Assembly (NCBI GenBank): GCA_965204095.1
Contig: OZ241991.1
Coordinates: 5,394,001-5,458,000, forward strand
DNA: 64,000 bases
Reading direction: 5' to 3'
From: JAPPLB01 sp965204095
Lineage (GTDB): Bacteria > Acidobacteriota > Terriglobia > Bryobacterales > UBA6623
In this document: one piece after another, positions 17,128 through 26,010 of the stretch
Layout of the letters: each line of letters opens with the position of its first letter
Position numbering within the stretch: position 1 is the stretch's first letter
Translations under genes and position numbers: made by a program
The notes under the pieces: generated by a model
What the model saw: the letters and a program-made list of their open reading frames with translations, nothing else
What the model was told of the DNA's origin: nothing
The model's database searches: none

Positions 17128-20100
17128 TCAGAAGAGCACTTTGAGCGCGATCTGGATGATGCGGGGGGAGCCAGCTCCTTCGATCCTGCCGAAACGACTG
17201 GTCTGGCGTTGGTTGTTCCTTGGATTGCCAAAGTTCGGCCGGTTGAAGGTATTGAAGAACTCGCCGCGCAACTGCAGCCGTACGCTCTCTCGGACCGGAA
17301 TCATCTTCATGACCGCCATGTCGAAGCCGAAAAGCCCCGGCCCCCGCAACAGATTCCGCGGGGCGTTGCCGAACGTGCCCAACGCGTTCGGCATGAACGC
17401 GGCGGTGTTGAAGTATCTGGCCAACAATTCGTTCCGCGGCCGTCCGGTGTCGAGCTCCGCGGCCTGTCCCGTCAGGTCGGCGTAGTCGCGGTTGATCCCG
17501 CTGAGGGAGTTGTCCCTCCCGGAGACGATCGAAAACGGCCGCCCGCTCTGGAACGTCCAGATCCCCGAGTGCTGCCAGCCGCCCAGGATATGCCGTACGA
17601 AACCGCTGCTGTTGTTCAGCCGCGGCAAATCCCACACGTACGACGTCACGAAGCGGTGCGCAATATCGTGGTCAGACAGCCCCCGGTTCAGACGGCGATT
17701 AAAAGGAACCGCCAGTGAGCCGGATTGCCCCGGTGTCGGGTCGGCCGACTGCTCATCGATCGACTTCGACCAGGTATAGTTCGCCTGCACCGACAGACTC
17801 GTCAACCGGCGTTCCACCTCGAGCTGCAGACCGTGGTAGCTCGTGGTGCCCTGCGAGCGCGCCGTCAGGTTCTGCCCGAACTGCGATAAGGGCCTGCGCT
17901 GCTGGGTGTTGCCCACCGTCGACTCCCCGGGAGTGTATACGGCAAGGTTGGTGTCGACACTGTAGGGCACCCGCCGTCCCATGTTCCCGATATAACTGAT
18001 GCGCCCCAACAGGTTCTGCACCATCTCGCGTTCTATCGTGAGGTTCCAGATCTCCTGGTAGGCATTGCGAAAGTTGGGATCGAAGGTGCCCACCCTCCCC
18101 AAGGGAGGGAAGAACTCCGCATCTTGCGGCGGAGAGAATGGCGCGAACGACGCGGGAAACGGGTTGGGCCGGTCGGCGTAAGGATCCTCGAACCGTGCCC
18201 CGTTCACCGTCACTTGGGGACTGAACGGTGGACCGTTGACAAAACCGTTGTACAGCACCGTTTGCAGCGGATTGAAGAACACGCCCAGGCCCCCTCGGAT
18301 CACCGTCTGCGAACCGCCTGGTCGCCAGGCGAAGCCAAAGCGGGGGGCAAGCGTCTTGTAGTGCGCCTTGAAACCGCCCTCGGGGCAACCCGGATCCCCG
18401 GCGCTCAGATAGCCCTCCGGGGCGTTCGGAAAACGGGTCGACTGCTGTCCCGGCCGGATGCACTGGACCCGCCCGATCTCGTCGATGAACGGCAAGATGG
18501 GATCCCATCGTAACCCGAAGTTCAGAGTCAGGTTGGATGTGGCGCGCCAGCGGTCCTGGAAGAAGAACCCCATGCGATAGCCGGTCAGGTCCTTGTATTC
18601 CCCTCCGCCTTGCTGGAAACGAAAGGCGTCGCCCAGCATGAAGTCCGCCATGGCATAGTCCGAAGCGCTTCCATTGAAGGTGAAGATCCCCATCGTCCGA
18701 AAGTCGTTCCGGATCGTGTTCTTGTGGCGCATCATCTCGCCCCCGAACTTCATCTCGTGTTTGCCTCGAATGTACGTCGCCTTGTCGGAGAAATGCTGAT
18801 TGTTGTCGTCGATGATGAAGGGCCAGGTCGGCCGCACCCGGAAGAAGCCCCGAACGTCGATGTACATCCCCGCGGGTTTCTGGATCGCAATGTCCTTCAC
18901 GCCGGCAATCTGGTAGTTGATGGGGTATTCGAAGCCGTCCCAGTCGTCAGCGCGCGCCCGTGAGGTGTACGTGAACGTGGCCTCGTTCAACAGTGTCGGC
19001 GAGAAAGTGTAGGTGTCGCTGATCGTGAAACTGTTGTTGGGCTGCCGGTCCCGCCGCGTCAGGGGCTGCGCAATGTCATTCGGGTCGGCATTGAGCGGCA
19101 CTTTCTTGAACCAGCGAAAATATCTGGCGAAGAAGTGGTGCTTGCCGGCATTGTAGTCGCCCCGCAAGGTGTACTCATTGATGTCGGTATTTCTGGGCTC
19201 GCCCGCGAAACGCTCCCCGTTCGGCGTTGACGGCGTGGGAATGAACTCGAGGAAATTCAGCGTCACCGGGCTGAATCGGCTGAGGGGGATCTGGTTGTTC
19301 GCGAAGGGTTCTCCGGTCAAAGGGTCGTTCACGGCACGGGGAGCCGCGGAGAAATCACCCTGCCGCTGCGGCCCGGTAGGGAGAAACTGGCGGCCGACGC
19401 GCGGGTCGCTTCGCAGGCTGGTGTCCTGGTAGGACGCGAAAAAGAACAGCTTGTCCTTCACGATCGGTCCGCCCAGCGTGGCGCCGAACTGATTCCGTCT
19501 CAACGAATCTCTCTCGCGCGCGAAGAAGTTCCGGGCGTTCAGCACCTCATTGCGAACGAACCAGAAGCCGGCGCCGTGAAACTCGTTCGTGCCCCCCTTG
19601 GTGACGACGTTCACGACCGCCCCCGTGGCGTTGGCGAATTCCGCGCTGAAGTTGCTCCGCTGCACGCTGAACTCCTGCACCGCGTCGGGGTTGGGAAACT
19701 TGCCGCTCAGGTTTCGATAGGCGTTCGTGTTGAAGCCGCCGTCCATCAGAAAAAAGACACCGTTCGAGCGGCTCCCATTGACCGCGAAGGCAATTCCCTC
19801 GCTGTTCGCGGAACGATCCGCTGTCTGAATCACACCTGGCTGCAGGCGCATGAATTCCGTCATCGTGCGGCCGTTGAGCGGAAGCTGCACCATTCGCTCT
19901 TCATCGACCAGCCCCTGTAGAGTTCCTGTTTGGGTGTTGACGAGTGGGGCCGCTCCCGTCACCGTGATCGATTCGGTGACTTGTCCGACCTCCAGTTGAA
20001 CGTCTACGGTCAGCGTTTCGCTCACCGTGAGAGTGAGTCCCTCCCGTACGGAGCGTTGAAACCCCTCTTGCTCGACTTCCAGGCGGTACTCTCCGACCGG

Positions 20101-20340
20101 AAGCAAAGGAATGGAGTAAGCACCGTCAGGGCCGCTCTGTTGTGTCCTTTGCTGAGATGTTTGGACGTTAGTGGTAGTGATGGCTGCGCCGGGCACCGCT
20201 GCGCCGCTCGCGTCTGTGATCGTCCCGACGATGCTCGCCGTGGACTGTGCCGTCGCCGGAACTTGCAGCATTCCGAGGGCGGCGGATACCAGGATGGCGG
20301 CGCATGTGGCGCCGCGTGTAAACCTTTCGTATCTGCTCAT
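17128..20340 (-). CDS. Oar-like TonB-dependent outer-membrane receptor with CarboxypepD_reg plug region
   Basis: The protein has 1070 residues. It has a signal peptide (ILVSAALGMLQVPATAQS), a carboxypeptidase-regulatory-like domain at about 32-115 (ASIVGTITDASGAAVPGAAI), a TonB plug near 120-250 (VDEERMVQLPLNGRTMTEFM) and a beta barrel ending in IQIALKVLF with terminal Phe. This Oar/SusC-like architecture is greatly expanded in Acidobacteriota and takes up or binds large substrates, often glycans. ATG 20340 is supported by GAGGAA upstream. No substrate-binding partner gene is adjacent. Confidence 0.9.
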   Translation of the reverse strand: MSRYERFTRGATCAAILVSAALGMLQVPATAQSTASIVGTITDASGAAVPGAAITTTNVQTSQQRTQQSGPDGAYSIPLLPVGEYRLEVEQEGFQRSVREGLTLTVSETLTVDVQLEVGQVTESITVTGAAPLVNTQTGTLQGLVDEERMVQLPLNGRTMTEFMRLQPGVIQTADRSANSEGIAFAVNGSRSNGVFFLMDGGFNTNAYRNLSGKFPNPDAVQEFSVQRSNFSAEFANATGAVVNVVTKGGTNEFHGAGFWFVRNEVLNARNFFARERDSLRRNQFGATLGGPIVKDKLFFFASYQDTSLRSDPRVGRQFLPTGPQRQGDFSAAPRAVNDPLTGEPFANNQIPLSRFSPVTLNFLEFIPTPSTPNGERFAGEPRNTDINEYTLRGDYNAGKHHFFARYFRWFKKVPLNADPNDIAQPLTRRDRQPNNSFTISDTYTFSPTLLNEATFTYTSRARADDWDGFEYPINYQIAGVKDIAIQKPAGMYIDVRGFFRVRPTWPFIIDDNNQHFSDKATYIRGKHEMKFGGEMMRHKNTIRNDFRTMGIFTFNGSASDYAMADFMLGDAFRFQQGGGEYKDLTGYRMGFFFQDRWRATSNLTLNFGLRWDPILPFIDEIGRVQCIRPGQQSTRFPNAPEGYLSAGDPGCPEGGFKAHYKTLAPRFGFAWRPGGSQTVIRGGLGVFFNPLQTVLYNGFVNGPPFSPQVTVNGARFEDPYADRPNPFPASFAPFSPPQDAEFFPPLGRVGTFDPNFRNAYQEIWNLTIEREMVQNLLGRISYIGNMGRRVPYSVDTNLAVYTPGESTVGNTQQRRPLSQFGQNLTARSQGTTSYHGLQLEVERRLTSLSVQANYTWSKSIDEQSADPTPGQSGSLAVPFNRRLNRGLSDHDIAHRFVTSYVWDLPRLNNSSGFVRHILGGWQHSGIWTFQSGRPFSIVSGRDNSLSGINRDYADLTGQAAELDTGRPRNELLARYFNTAAFMPNALGTFGNAPRNLLRGPGLFGFDMAVMKMIPVRESVRLQLRGEFFNTFNRPNFGNPRNNQRQTSRFGRIEGAGSPRIIQIALKVLF

Positions 20341-20532
20341 GGTTCCTCGTTTTCTCAGGCATGTTCGCTTGGCTTGACATATGCTTGTGGCTTGTGGCTC
20401 GGCCCGTGCCATGGGCCGCTTGACCCATACCACAACGGCCTCTGACTTGTCAAGGCCCTGTGTCGGCTTGTCGGCGCAATGTGAGAAGTTCCCCTGGTGA
20501 GCCAAGGAGAACGTTCCTTTTCGGCTCGAAGT

Positions 20533-20557
20533 ACTGAAACCCTTCAGTGTTGTTTTT
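20533..20557 (+). terminator. Terminator-like hairpin (family 4)
   Basis: ACTGAAACCCTTCAGTGTTGTTTTTG forms a short stem with a T-rich tail. Close copies occur at 28932, 29168 and 30208, always in this orientation. This copy lies upstream of the TonB receptor gene, so it is more likely part of a repeat than a functional terminator for that gene. Confidence 0.45.
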
Positions 20558-20603
20558 GTGCGCTGGCTAACCTGGCATGACGACAGCGAGGCGGGAATCC
20601 TGG

Positions 20604-20731
20604 TCTGCCTTTCTCACCACGTGGCCAGACGAAGTGCGTGAGGGGGCCGTCAGGACGAGGCGCGAGCCGCCCGCGCCGTCAACACGGCCTTTTTTTCGCG
20701 TGCTTCGGCCGTCAGATGGTGAGAATGCAGG
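20604..20731 (+). mobile_element. Family-1 MITE, shortened 128-bp form
   Basis: The left end TCTGCCTTTCTCACCACGTGG and right end ATGGTGAGAATGCAGG are both diverged. The interior is deleted (GAGCCGCCCGCGCCGTCAAC jumps to ACGGCCTTTTTTTCGCG). The flanks are CTGG and CTAG. Confidence 0.8.
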
Positions 20732-20841
20732 CTAGTTGAAGGTCGGGACTTCCTGCTCATCCTCGGGTCCGTGAATGGCCTTCACAGCCGCGCTGAAACA
20801 GTAGGCCGAGATCATCCATCTTGAGTCCCGCGCTTGCGGCG

Positions 20842-22161
20842 TTACTGGCGATTTGCAACCGGAATGTCGCGGGCTACCCGCAAACCGTTCCAGCGGTATC
20901 GCCGGCCGGGGCGCTCGCCGTGGCGCAGGGCTGGGTGAAGCAGGTCGGCCATGTCGGCGTAACCACCGCCGCGCATGACGCGCTGACCCGCCTCGGTCGG
21001 TGATTCTCGGCCGTCCGACGGATCGTAGAAATAGCCTCTGAGCAGGCTCGACGTCCATTCCCACACGTTGCCGTACATGTCGTGAAAGCCCCAGCGGTTC
21101 GGCTCTTTCTCGCCGACGGGATGCGTCGAGTAGGTGTCGACCTTGCGGAAGTCCGCGTCGGGAGCGGACTCTCCCGAGTTCTCTCGGTACCATGCATGGC
21201 GCGCCATCTCGATGCGCTGGAACAGATCGTCGCCGGAGCGCGCGGCGTACTCCCATTCCGCCTCGGTCGGCAACCGGAATCCGCCGCCCGCCACGCTCTC
21301 GTTCAGCCTGCGCACGAACTCCTGCGCGTCACGCCAGGAGACCCGCTCCACCGGCAGCTTGCCGGAGCTGTTGTGCTCACTGGGGTTGGTCCCCATCACC
21401 GCTTCCCAGTCGTTCTGAGTGACCTCGAACTTGCCCAGGTAGAACGGCTTGATCGGCACCGTATGGACCGGCTGCGAGCCCTCGAATTCCTCGCTTCCGA
21501 TGTCGAACTCCCCGCCGGGAGCCAGACGCATGACCATGCCCGTGCCCGCAACCGTCACCTCCAGAGGCAAGCCCGTCACCGCATCGAACTCCTCGCCGGC
21601 GATCTCGAAGCCGGGCAGCTCCGGCGCCAGCCGCCGCTCGCAGAATGCGATCCGCGCGAGCGCCTCCGCATTTCCAGGCCGCTGCCGTATCGCTTCTTCG
21701 AACAGGTCCTTGGCGGCGGCCCAATCCTGCTTGGCGGCAAGGTTTTCGGCGCGTTCCATCGTTCGCCGAAACTCGGCGAGCCGCGCCACGGCTTGGTGGA
21801 TCGGGTCATTGGAACGGTCGCCCTGAAAAGACTGAATCTGTTGCGGTTTGGTCAGCGAATGGGAATTGTGGCAGTCAAGGCAATCCGCCGCACGCTTCGT
21901 CGAGGGACACCCCTGGTTGTGGCAAGTCGAGCAGAGCCCGTCAGCCGCCTTGCCGCGGGGGATGCGATCGGGGCTGACCTCGTTGCGCTCGTTTGCGACG
22001 TGCGCCGCGCTGGCGCCGTGGCAGGCTTGGCAGTCGGTTCCGGCTTCGAGGTGCCCCGAAATCTGCCACTCGAGGACGGAAACTACATGGCAGCGCGAGC
22101 ACACGCCCGCCTGACCGAGGTTCGATTGTGCCGAAGCGGTAATGACGCAGAGTGCCAGTAG
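20842..22161 (-). pseudogene. Tetraheme cytochrome c fused to SUMF1/FGE-type domain, 5' end replaced by an insertion
   Basis: The 440 codons encode the end of a signal peptide (LLLALCVITASAQS), four CxxCH heme motifs (CSRCH, CQACH, CSTCH, CLDCH), a short helical linker, and a formylglycine-generating-enzyme/EgtB-like domain (RLPTEAEWEYAARSGDD, YGNVWEWTSS, VMRGGGYADM). The coding sequence meets a family-2 element exactly at 22161/22162. Upstream in the same frame I find no ATG, GTG or TTG before unrelated sequence, so the start codon and basic part of the signal peptide appear lost. It may still be read from CTG or via fusion. It lies downstream of the aldo/keto reductase on the same strand. 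Confidence 0.7.
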
Positions 22162-22319
22162 CAGTCCGTGGTAAAACCCCGCGTAGCACCGAGAGCGGTG
22201 AGGCGCACGGCTGACAAGGCGCGACGAGGGAGCATATTGGACATATGTGACCGAGGAGCAACGCAGTTCAGTCGGGATGCATCGCCGCTTGAATGCAGCA
22301 GGGCTTTTGCCACGGGCTG
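22162..22319 (+). mobile_element. Family-2 MITE-like element (158 bp)
   Basis: The ends CAGTCCGTGGTAAAA and TTTTGCCACGGGCTG are inverted with two mismatches. The interior differs from the copies at 745 and 13967, so it may be a sub-family. It sits between the aldo/keto reductase and the cytochrome/FGE gene and removes the latter's start. Confidence 0.7.
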
Positions 22320-22364
22320 CTGGGATGCTGACCGGCGCGAGCCGATCGAAACCTTGCGGCCGAT

Positions 22365-23468
22365 TCACGCCCGGAACTCGCGGTCGAGCCAGCGGTAGTG
22401 CGGCGGCAGCCATGCCGGCCCCATCGCGTCGGCGACCTTGCGGGCGGCTTTGAGAGTGCTCTGCTCCTCTCGGTCCAACGTCAACGACCGCTGGAGCGCC
22501 TGATAGTTGTCCTCGACCATGTAGTCTTCGAACATGCCCGGCATTGCGGACGTCATGAACGGACGCGTGTACACGAATCGAAGCGCGGATTGGCACAGCG
22601 TTTCGTCCGGCTTGCGTTCGAGGCTCTTCGTCAACTCGCCGACCAGAGCGGGCGGCAGCGGGCGATGCGTGTTGCGGTACAACCGCATGTTGTGGTTCTC
22701 CGGCTTCGTTCCCGGGTTCGCCAGCGGATCGAGGTTCACGATCGAGCCCGCCGACAGCGGCTTGATCGCGATCAGGCCCACTCCCTTCTTTCGCGCCGCG
22801 GGGATGAAGTCCGTATAGTCCGTGCGCGCGTGGATGAAGTTGTACGGAAACATCACGTAGTCGAGGTCTTCGAACTCCTCGAGAGCGCTCATCATGATCG
22901 CTTCGCTGTGAGTCGAGATGCCGATGGTGCGCAGCTTGCCCGCCTTCTTGGCCTTGCGGAGGACGTCCCAATCCTCGAGGTCCTTCATCCGCACCTTCTC
23001 GCCGGCGGCCAGGTAGATGCGATAGAGATCGACATGGCCATACAGCTTGGCGGCGTGGTCGATGTTTTCGCCGACGAACATCGGGAACTGCCGGCAGATC
23101 GAAACGAGCACCTTGTCACGGCGCGGCTTGACCAGGCGCGCGAGCGGCCCCCATTGGCCGTTGTTCTCGTAGGTGTCGACCATGTTGACCCCGAGATCGA
23201 ACGAACGCGCAAGTTGGCGGTCACGGCGCTCCTGACCCTCGGGATTCAGCACCCGGCCGTGTTTTGCTTTTACCTTGTAGGCGGGGTCGCAATGCGACCC
23301 GAATGACAGCAGTGATACATGGAGGTCGCTGTTCCCGAGTTGCCGGTACACCATGCCGCCGCGGCGGAATTCCCGCACCGGCTTGATGGTGGCCCCCGAA
23401 AGCGTGGGAGCAACCGCCATGGCGGCGGAAGCGGCGAGAAAACCGCGGCGAGACAGACAGGTCGTCAT
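22365..23468 (-). CDS. Tat-exported aldo/keto reductase-family oxidoreductase
   Basis: The protein has 367 residues. A twin-arginine leader (LSRRGFLAASAAMAVAPTLSG) indicates folded export. The AKR barrel includes GVNMVDTYENNG (Asp and Tyr of the catalytic tetrad), GKLRTIGISTHSE and IKPLSAGSI. The reductase needs a bound cofactor outside the cytoplasm, so a sugar-acting exported oxidoreductase type is likely; the substrate is unknown. It probably once shared transcription with the downstream cytochrome/FGE gene, now separated by the element at 22162. Confidence 0.85.
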   Translation of the reverse strand: MTTCLSRRGFLAASAAMAVAPTLSGATIKPVREFRRGGMVYRQLGNSDLHVSLLSFGSHCDPAYKVKAKHGRVLNPEGQERRDRQLARSFDLGVNMVDTYENNGQWGPLARLVKPRRDKVLVSICRQFPMFVGENIDHAAKLYGHVDLYRIYLAAGEKVRMKDLEDWDVLRKAKKAGKLRTIGISTHSEAIMMSALEEFEDLDYVMFPYNFIHARTDYTDFIPAARKKGVGLIAIKPLSAGSIVNLDPLANPGTKPENHNMRLYRNTHRPLPPALVGELTKSLERKPDETLCQSALRFVYTRPFMTSAMPGMFEDYMVEDNYQALQRSLTLDREEQSTLKAARKVADAMGPAWLPPHYRWLDREFRA

Positions 23469-23532
23469 GTCGAGAATTGTACCATCGCCAAAACGGTTTT
23501 CGAACGACTCTCGGAATATCGATCTCGCTTAG

Positions 23533-23765
23533 CCTGCATGTCTCACCACGTGGCGGGGCGAAGTGCCCGAGAGGGCCGTCAGGAACAGCCTGCATTTCTC
23601 ACTACGAGGCGAGGCGAAGTGGGTGAGAGGGCCGTCAGGACGAGGCGCGCGCCGCTTGGCGCGCGCAGGCGTACTTGAACAGTACGTTGAGCACGGCAAG
23701 CAAGCGCAACGAAGTCCTGGCGGTCGTATCGCGTGCTGCGACCGTCGGGTGGTGAGAAATGCAGG
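23533..23765 (+). mobile_element. Nested family-1 MITEs: 56-bp left-end fragment plus a full 177-bp copy
   Basis: A left end starts at 23533 (flank TTAG), runs 56 bp to GTCAGGAACAG, and is followed by a second full element 23589-23765 whose right flank is again TTAG (23766-23769). There are thus two left ends and one right end within one outer duplication. This fits insertion at internal position 56 followed by recombination that removed one right half. Confidence 0.85.
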
Positions 23766-23769
23766 TTAG

Positions 23770-24237
23770 CCAAGTACGTCGACTCTTCTCTCCGAACCCA
23801 ATTCCCCCCGCGTGCTCTGAGAGCGGCGATCCCCTCTCAGTCCCCTCGGTGCCGCGCCGCAGACCTTACCGCGTACGCTGAGCACGGCGTGGAACTGGAG
23901 CGTAGCTGACGTGTGCGGGTCAACTGAGAGATGTCGAGTACTGTAAGTAGCTTGAAAATCATCCCTGCTGCGAGATGAGGGGAAATTACTACAGAGCGGA
24001 CGCGACGTTGCAGCGCCTCGACCACACACGTCTGCCGACCCTACGCAGGATCATGCGGCTGCCGGATAGGAGGGAGCGGGCGGACTTCGCTGTAACCCGC
24101 GCGAGACGGCTCGCCCCAACTTTGGTCAGTGTCACGGCGATCACCCGGCATTCGAGGGGGGCCGAGTGTGATCAGGTCGGGGCACCAGGTCCGGAACGCA
24201 ACTTGTCGTTTGACAGGCGACAGCCTAGAATCAACGG
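23770..24237. other. Intergenic, no gene recognised
   Basis: Short frames are open but none carries a recognisable domain or good ribosome site. It presumably contains the higBA promoter close to 24238. Confidence 0.4.
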
Positions 24238-24516
24238 GTGATCGCATCGTTCCGCCACTGCGGTTTGCAGGCGCTCTACGAGGGCAGGACCGCGCGGCAC
24301 GTCAGGCCGGAGCACGTGGGCAAGTTACGGGACATCCTGGCGGCTCTTGATCGTAGCCGCGGGCCAGAGGGCATGAACCTGCCAGGGTTCCGGTTGCACG
24401 CGCTCAAGGGACCGCTGAAGGGACACTACGCCGTGACGGTGTCCGGCAACTGGCGAGTGACCTTCCGGTTCGAAGAGGGTGCGCCGGTCGATGTGGATTA
24501 CGTGGACTATCACTGA
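24238..24516 (+). CDS. higB: HigB-type RelE-superfamily mRNA interferase toxin
   Basis: The 92-residue protein starts with GTG (MIASFRHCGLQALYEGRTAR). The HigB signature is clear: KLRDILAALDRS, then LPGFRLHALKGPLKGHYAV and SGNWRVTFRFEEG, with the conserved Arg and Trp in the NWRVTF strand. It is expected to cleave ribosome-bound mRNA. It is followed by its antitoxin with a 13-bp gap, in the toxin-first order typical of higBA. Autoregulation by HigA is expected for the family. Confidence 0.92.
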   Translation: MIASFRHCGLQALYEGRTARHVRPEHVGKLRDILAALDRSRGPEGMNLPGFRLHALKGPLKGHYAVTVSGNWRVTFRFEEGAPVDVDYVDYH

Positions 24517-24529
24517 GGAGAAGAAGATC

Positions 24530-24817
24530 ATGGCCATGCACAATCCGCCGCATCCGGGCGGCATCGTCAAGAGGCAGTGTCTCGAACCCTTGGGTCTGAG
24601 CGTGACCCGCGCCGCCGCGGGTCTGGGCGTCACCAGGCAGGCGCTCTCAGAGCTGTTGAACGGGCGAACGGGGATCTCTGTGGAGATGGCGATCCGCCTT
24701 TCGAAAGCCTTTGGCTCGACGCCCGAGACCTGGTTGGGGATGCAGATGGACTACGATCTGTGGCAGGCACGGGACCGCGCCGGAGAGATCGCAGTCGAGC
24801 GGTTCGTGGCGGCCTGA
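24530..24817 (+). CDS. higA: HigA-type XRE-family antitoxin
   Basis: The 95-residue protein has an XRE helix-turn-helix: LSVTRAAAGLGVTRQALSEL, LNGRTGISVEMAIRLSKAFG and ETWLGMQMDYDLWQA, the standard HigA core. ATG 24530 follows GAGGAGAAGAAG. It neutralises HigB and represses the operon (family knowledge). Confidence 0.93.
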   Translation: MAMHNPPHPGGIVKRQCLEPLGLSVTRAAAGLGVTRQALSELLNGRTGISVEMAIRLSKAFGSTPETWLGMQMDYDLWQARDRAGEIAVERFVAA

Positions 24818-25221
24818 TCCGGCCCCACGTGTACGTTGCCTGGGCGCTTGAGATGAGTGCCGTTGAAGGTTGCTGGCGCCTACGTCACTCGTTCGAACGT
24901 ACGCCTTCTCGCAGCGACTGTGCCAGTTCCAGAGCACGGTCGAGTGGAAAGGAAGAGGGGGATCGTCACCTATGAGCGTTGACCATCGCCGAGGTCGCGG
25001 TTTTGAGCGGGCGGGGCCGCGGGATCTCACGCCGCCTTACTGCGGCGCTGCGTGGGGCAGGACAGGCTACTGGCGTTTCGATGGACCCTTGTGGGTCTTG
25101 GGCCACAGTTTGCCCTGTACGCCTCGCGCGATCCTTTCGAGTAGGCCTTCAATAACAGCACACTTCGTATGGCAGGCTCGTCCACATCCTCGACGATGAG
25201 TCGAAATTCAGGCCAAGGGTT
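24818..25221. other. Intergenic, no gene recognised
   Basis: About 400 bp without a convincing frame lie between higA and the nuclease remnant on the minus strand. I see no repeats, ends or RNA features. Confidence 0.4.
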
Positions 25222-25690
25222 TCAGGTCGTCCTTGGGATTACCAGCACGTGGACAGAAGCAGACCCATCAGGTGTGGACCGATTGCCTTCAAGATCCGAG
25301 ATCATACCGGCCGGATTCTTGATTAGCCTGCATTTCTCACCACGTGGCGAGGCGAAGTGGGTGAGAGGGCCGTCAGGACGAGGCGCGCGCCGCTTGGCGC
25401 GCGCAGGCGTACTTGAACAGTACGTTGAGCACGGCAAGCAAGCGCAACGAAGTCCTGGCGGTCGTATCGCGTGCTTCGACCGTCGTGTGGTGAGAAATGC
25501 AGGTTAGCAGGTCCAGGTCGTAAACCGCACACCAGAGCCGGTCGCAGCACGGGTGACGGCGATAGTGCTCTATGTCCACTATGAGCTCGTCGCTTACTTT
25601 CGACGACCATTTCGCTACCGGATACGCGAAGAGCACCTTCGCCGAGCTGCGCAACGCGGGCGAAGAAGGATCGGGCGTGGATACCATCCT
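25222..25690 (-). pseudogene. C-terminal fragment of a DpnII/MboI-type restriction-endonuclease-domain protein, split by a MITE
   Basis: The minus strand encodes WSSKVSDELIVDIEHYRRHP, CCDRLWCAVYDLDLL up to the MITE. Removing the element and one TTAG duplicate continues in frame as IKNPAGMISDLEGN and VHVLVIPRTT, then stop (TGA, 25222-25224). The pattern (VDIEHYRxHP, then VYD, then NPAG-x4-DL, then VIP) resembles the C-terminal part of PD-(D/E)XK proteins of the DpnII-MboI-like group. The N-terminal half is missing; the frame runs back to heptad repeats at about 25690. Family assignment is from memory of the motif and needs a profile search. Confidence 0.65.
25327..25503 (+). mobile_element. 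Family-1 MITE, 177-bp form, inside the nuclease remnant
   Basis: Perfect ends CCTGCATTTCTCACCAC / GTGGTGAGAAATGCAGG with identical TTAG flanks at 25323-25326 and 25504-25507. Its orientation is opposite to the gene it interrupts. Confidence 0.95.
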
Positions 25691-25692
25691 CG

Positions 25693-25889
25693 GCTCACGA
25701 GACACGCAACACGGCCTTTACTACGGCCTTTTTCCCAATCGAGCAAGCCACGCAAACGCAACGAATGACGCCCATGAGCGGCGGTCGTACCGCCTACCTG
25801 GGTTTTGGGGTCACGAGACACGAAACACGAATCACGAGACACGGCATTTATGCTTTTCACGAATCACGAAACACGAAACACGAATCACG
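25693..25889 (+). repeat. Repeat segment shared with 6412-6546, plus CACGAAN heptads
   Basis: The block CGGCCTTTACTACGGCCTTT, CAATCGAGCAAGCCACGCAA, GGTTTTGGGGTCACGAGACA matches 6425-6537 almost base for base. CACGAAN units follow to CACGGCCTT at about 25889. It lies upstream of the deacylase gene and contains no coding sequence. Confidence 0.8.
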
Positions 25890-26010
25890 GCCTTATTTGC
25901 ATGCTTCCCTAAACAACCCATCGGAATAGTGATCGGGCCGACCAACGGAGGAGCCGCAGCTAGCGGACGACTACCGGTTCGTGGGTACAATCGGAGATCG
26001 GAGATTTCCC

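Noticed and set aside
20842..22971. 709-residue ORF as one intact protein
   Set aside because: Residues before the signal peptide are antisense to the aldo/keto reductase or repeat sequence; the real gene starts at the element junction.
24818..25221. A defence gene between higA and the nuclease remnant
   Set aside because: No frame with a start, ribosome site or motif; only the remnant's C-terminal part is recognisable.
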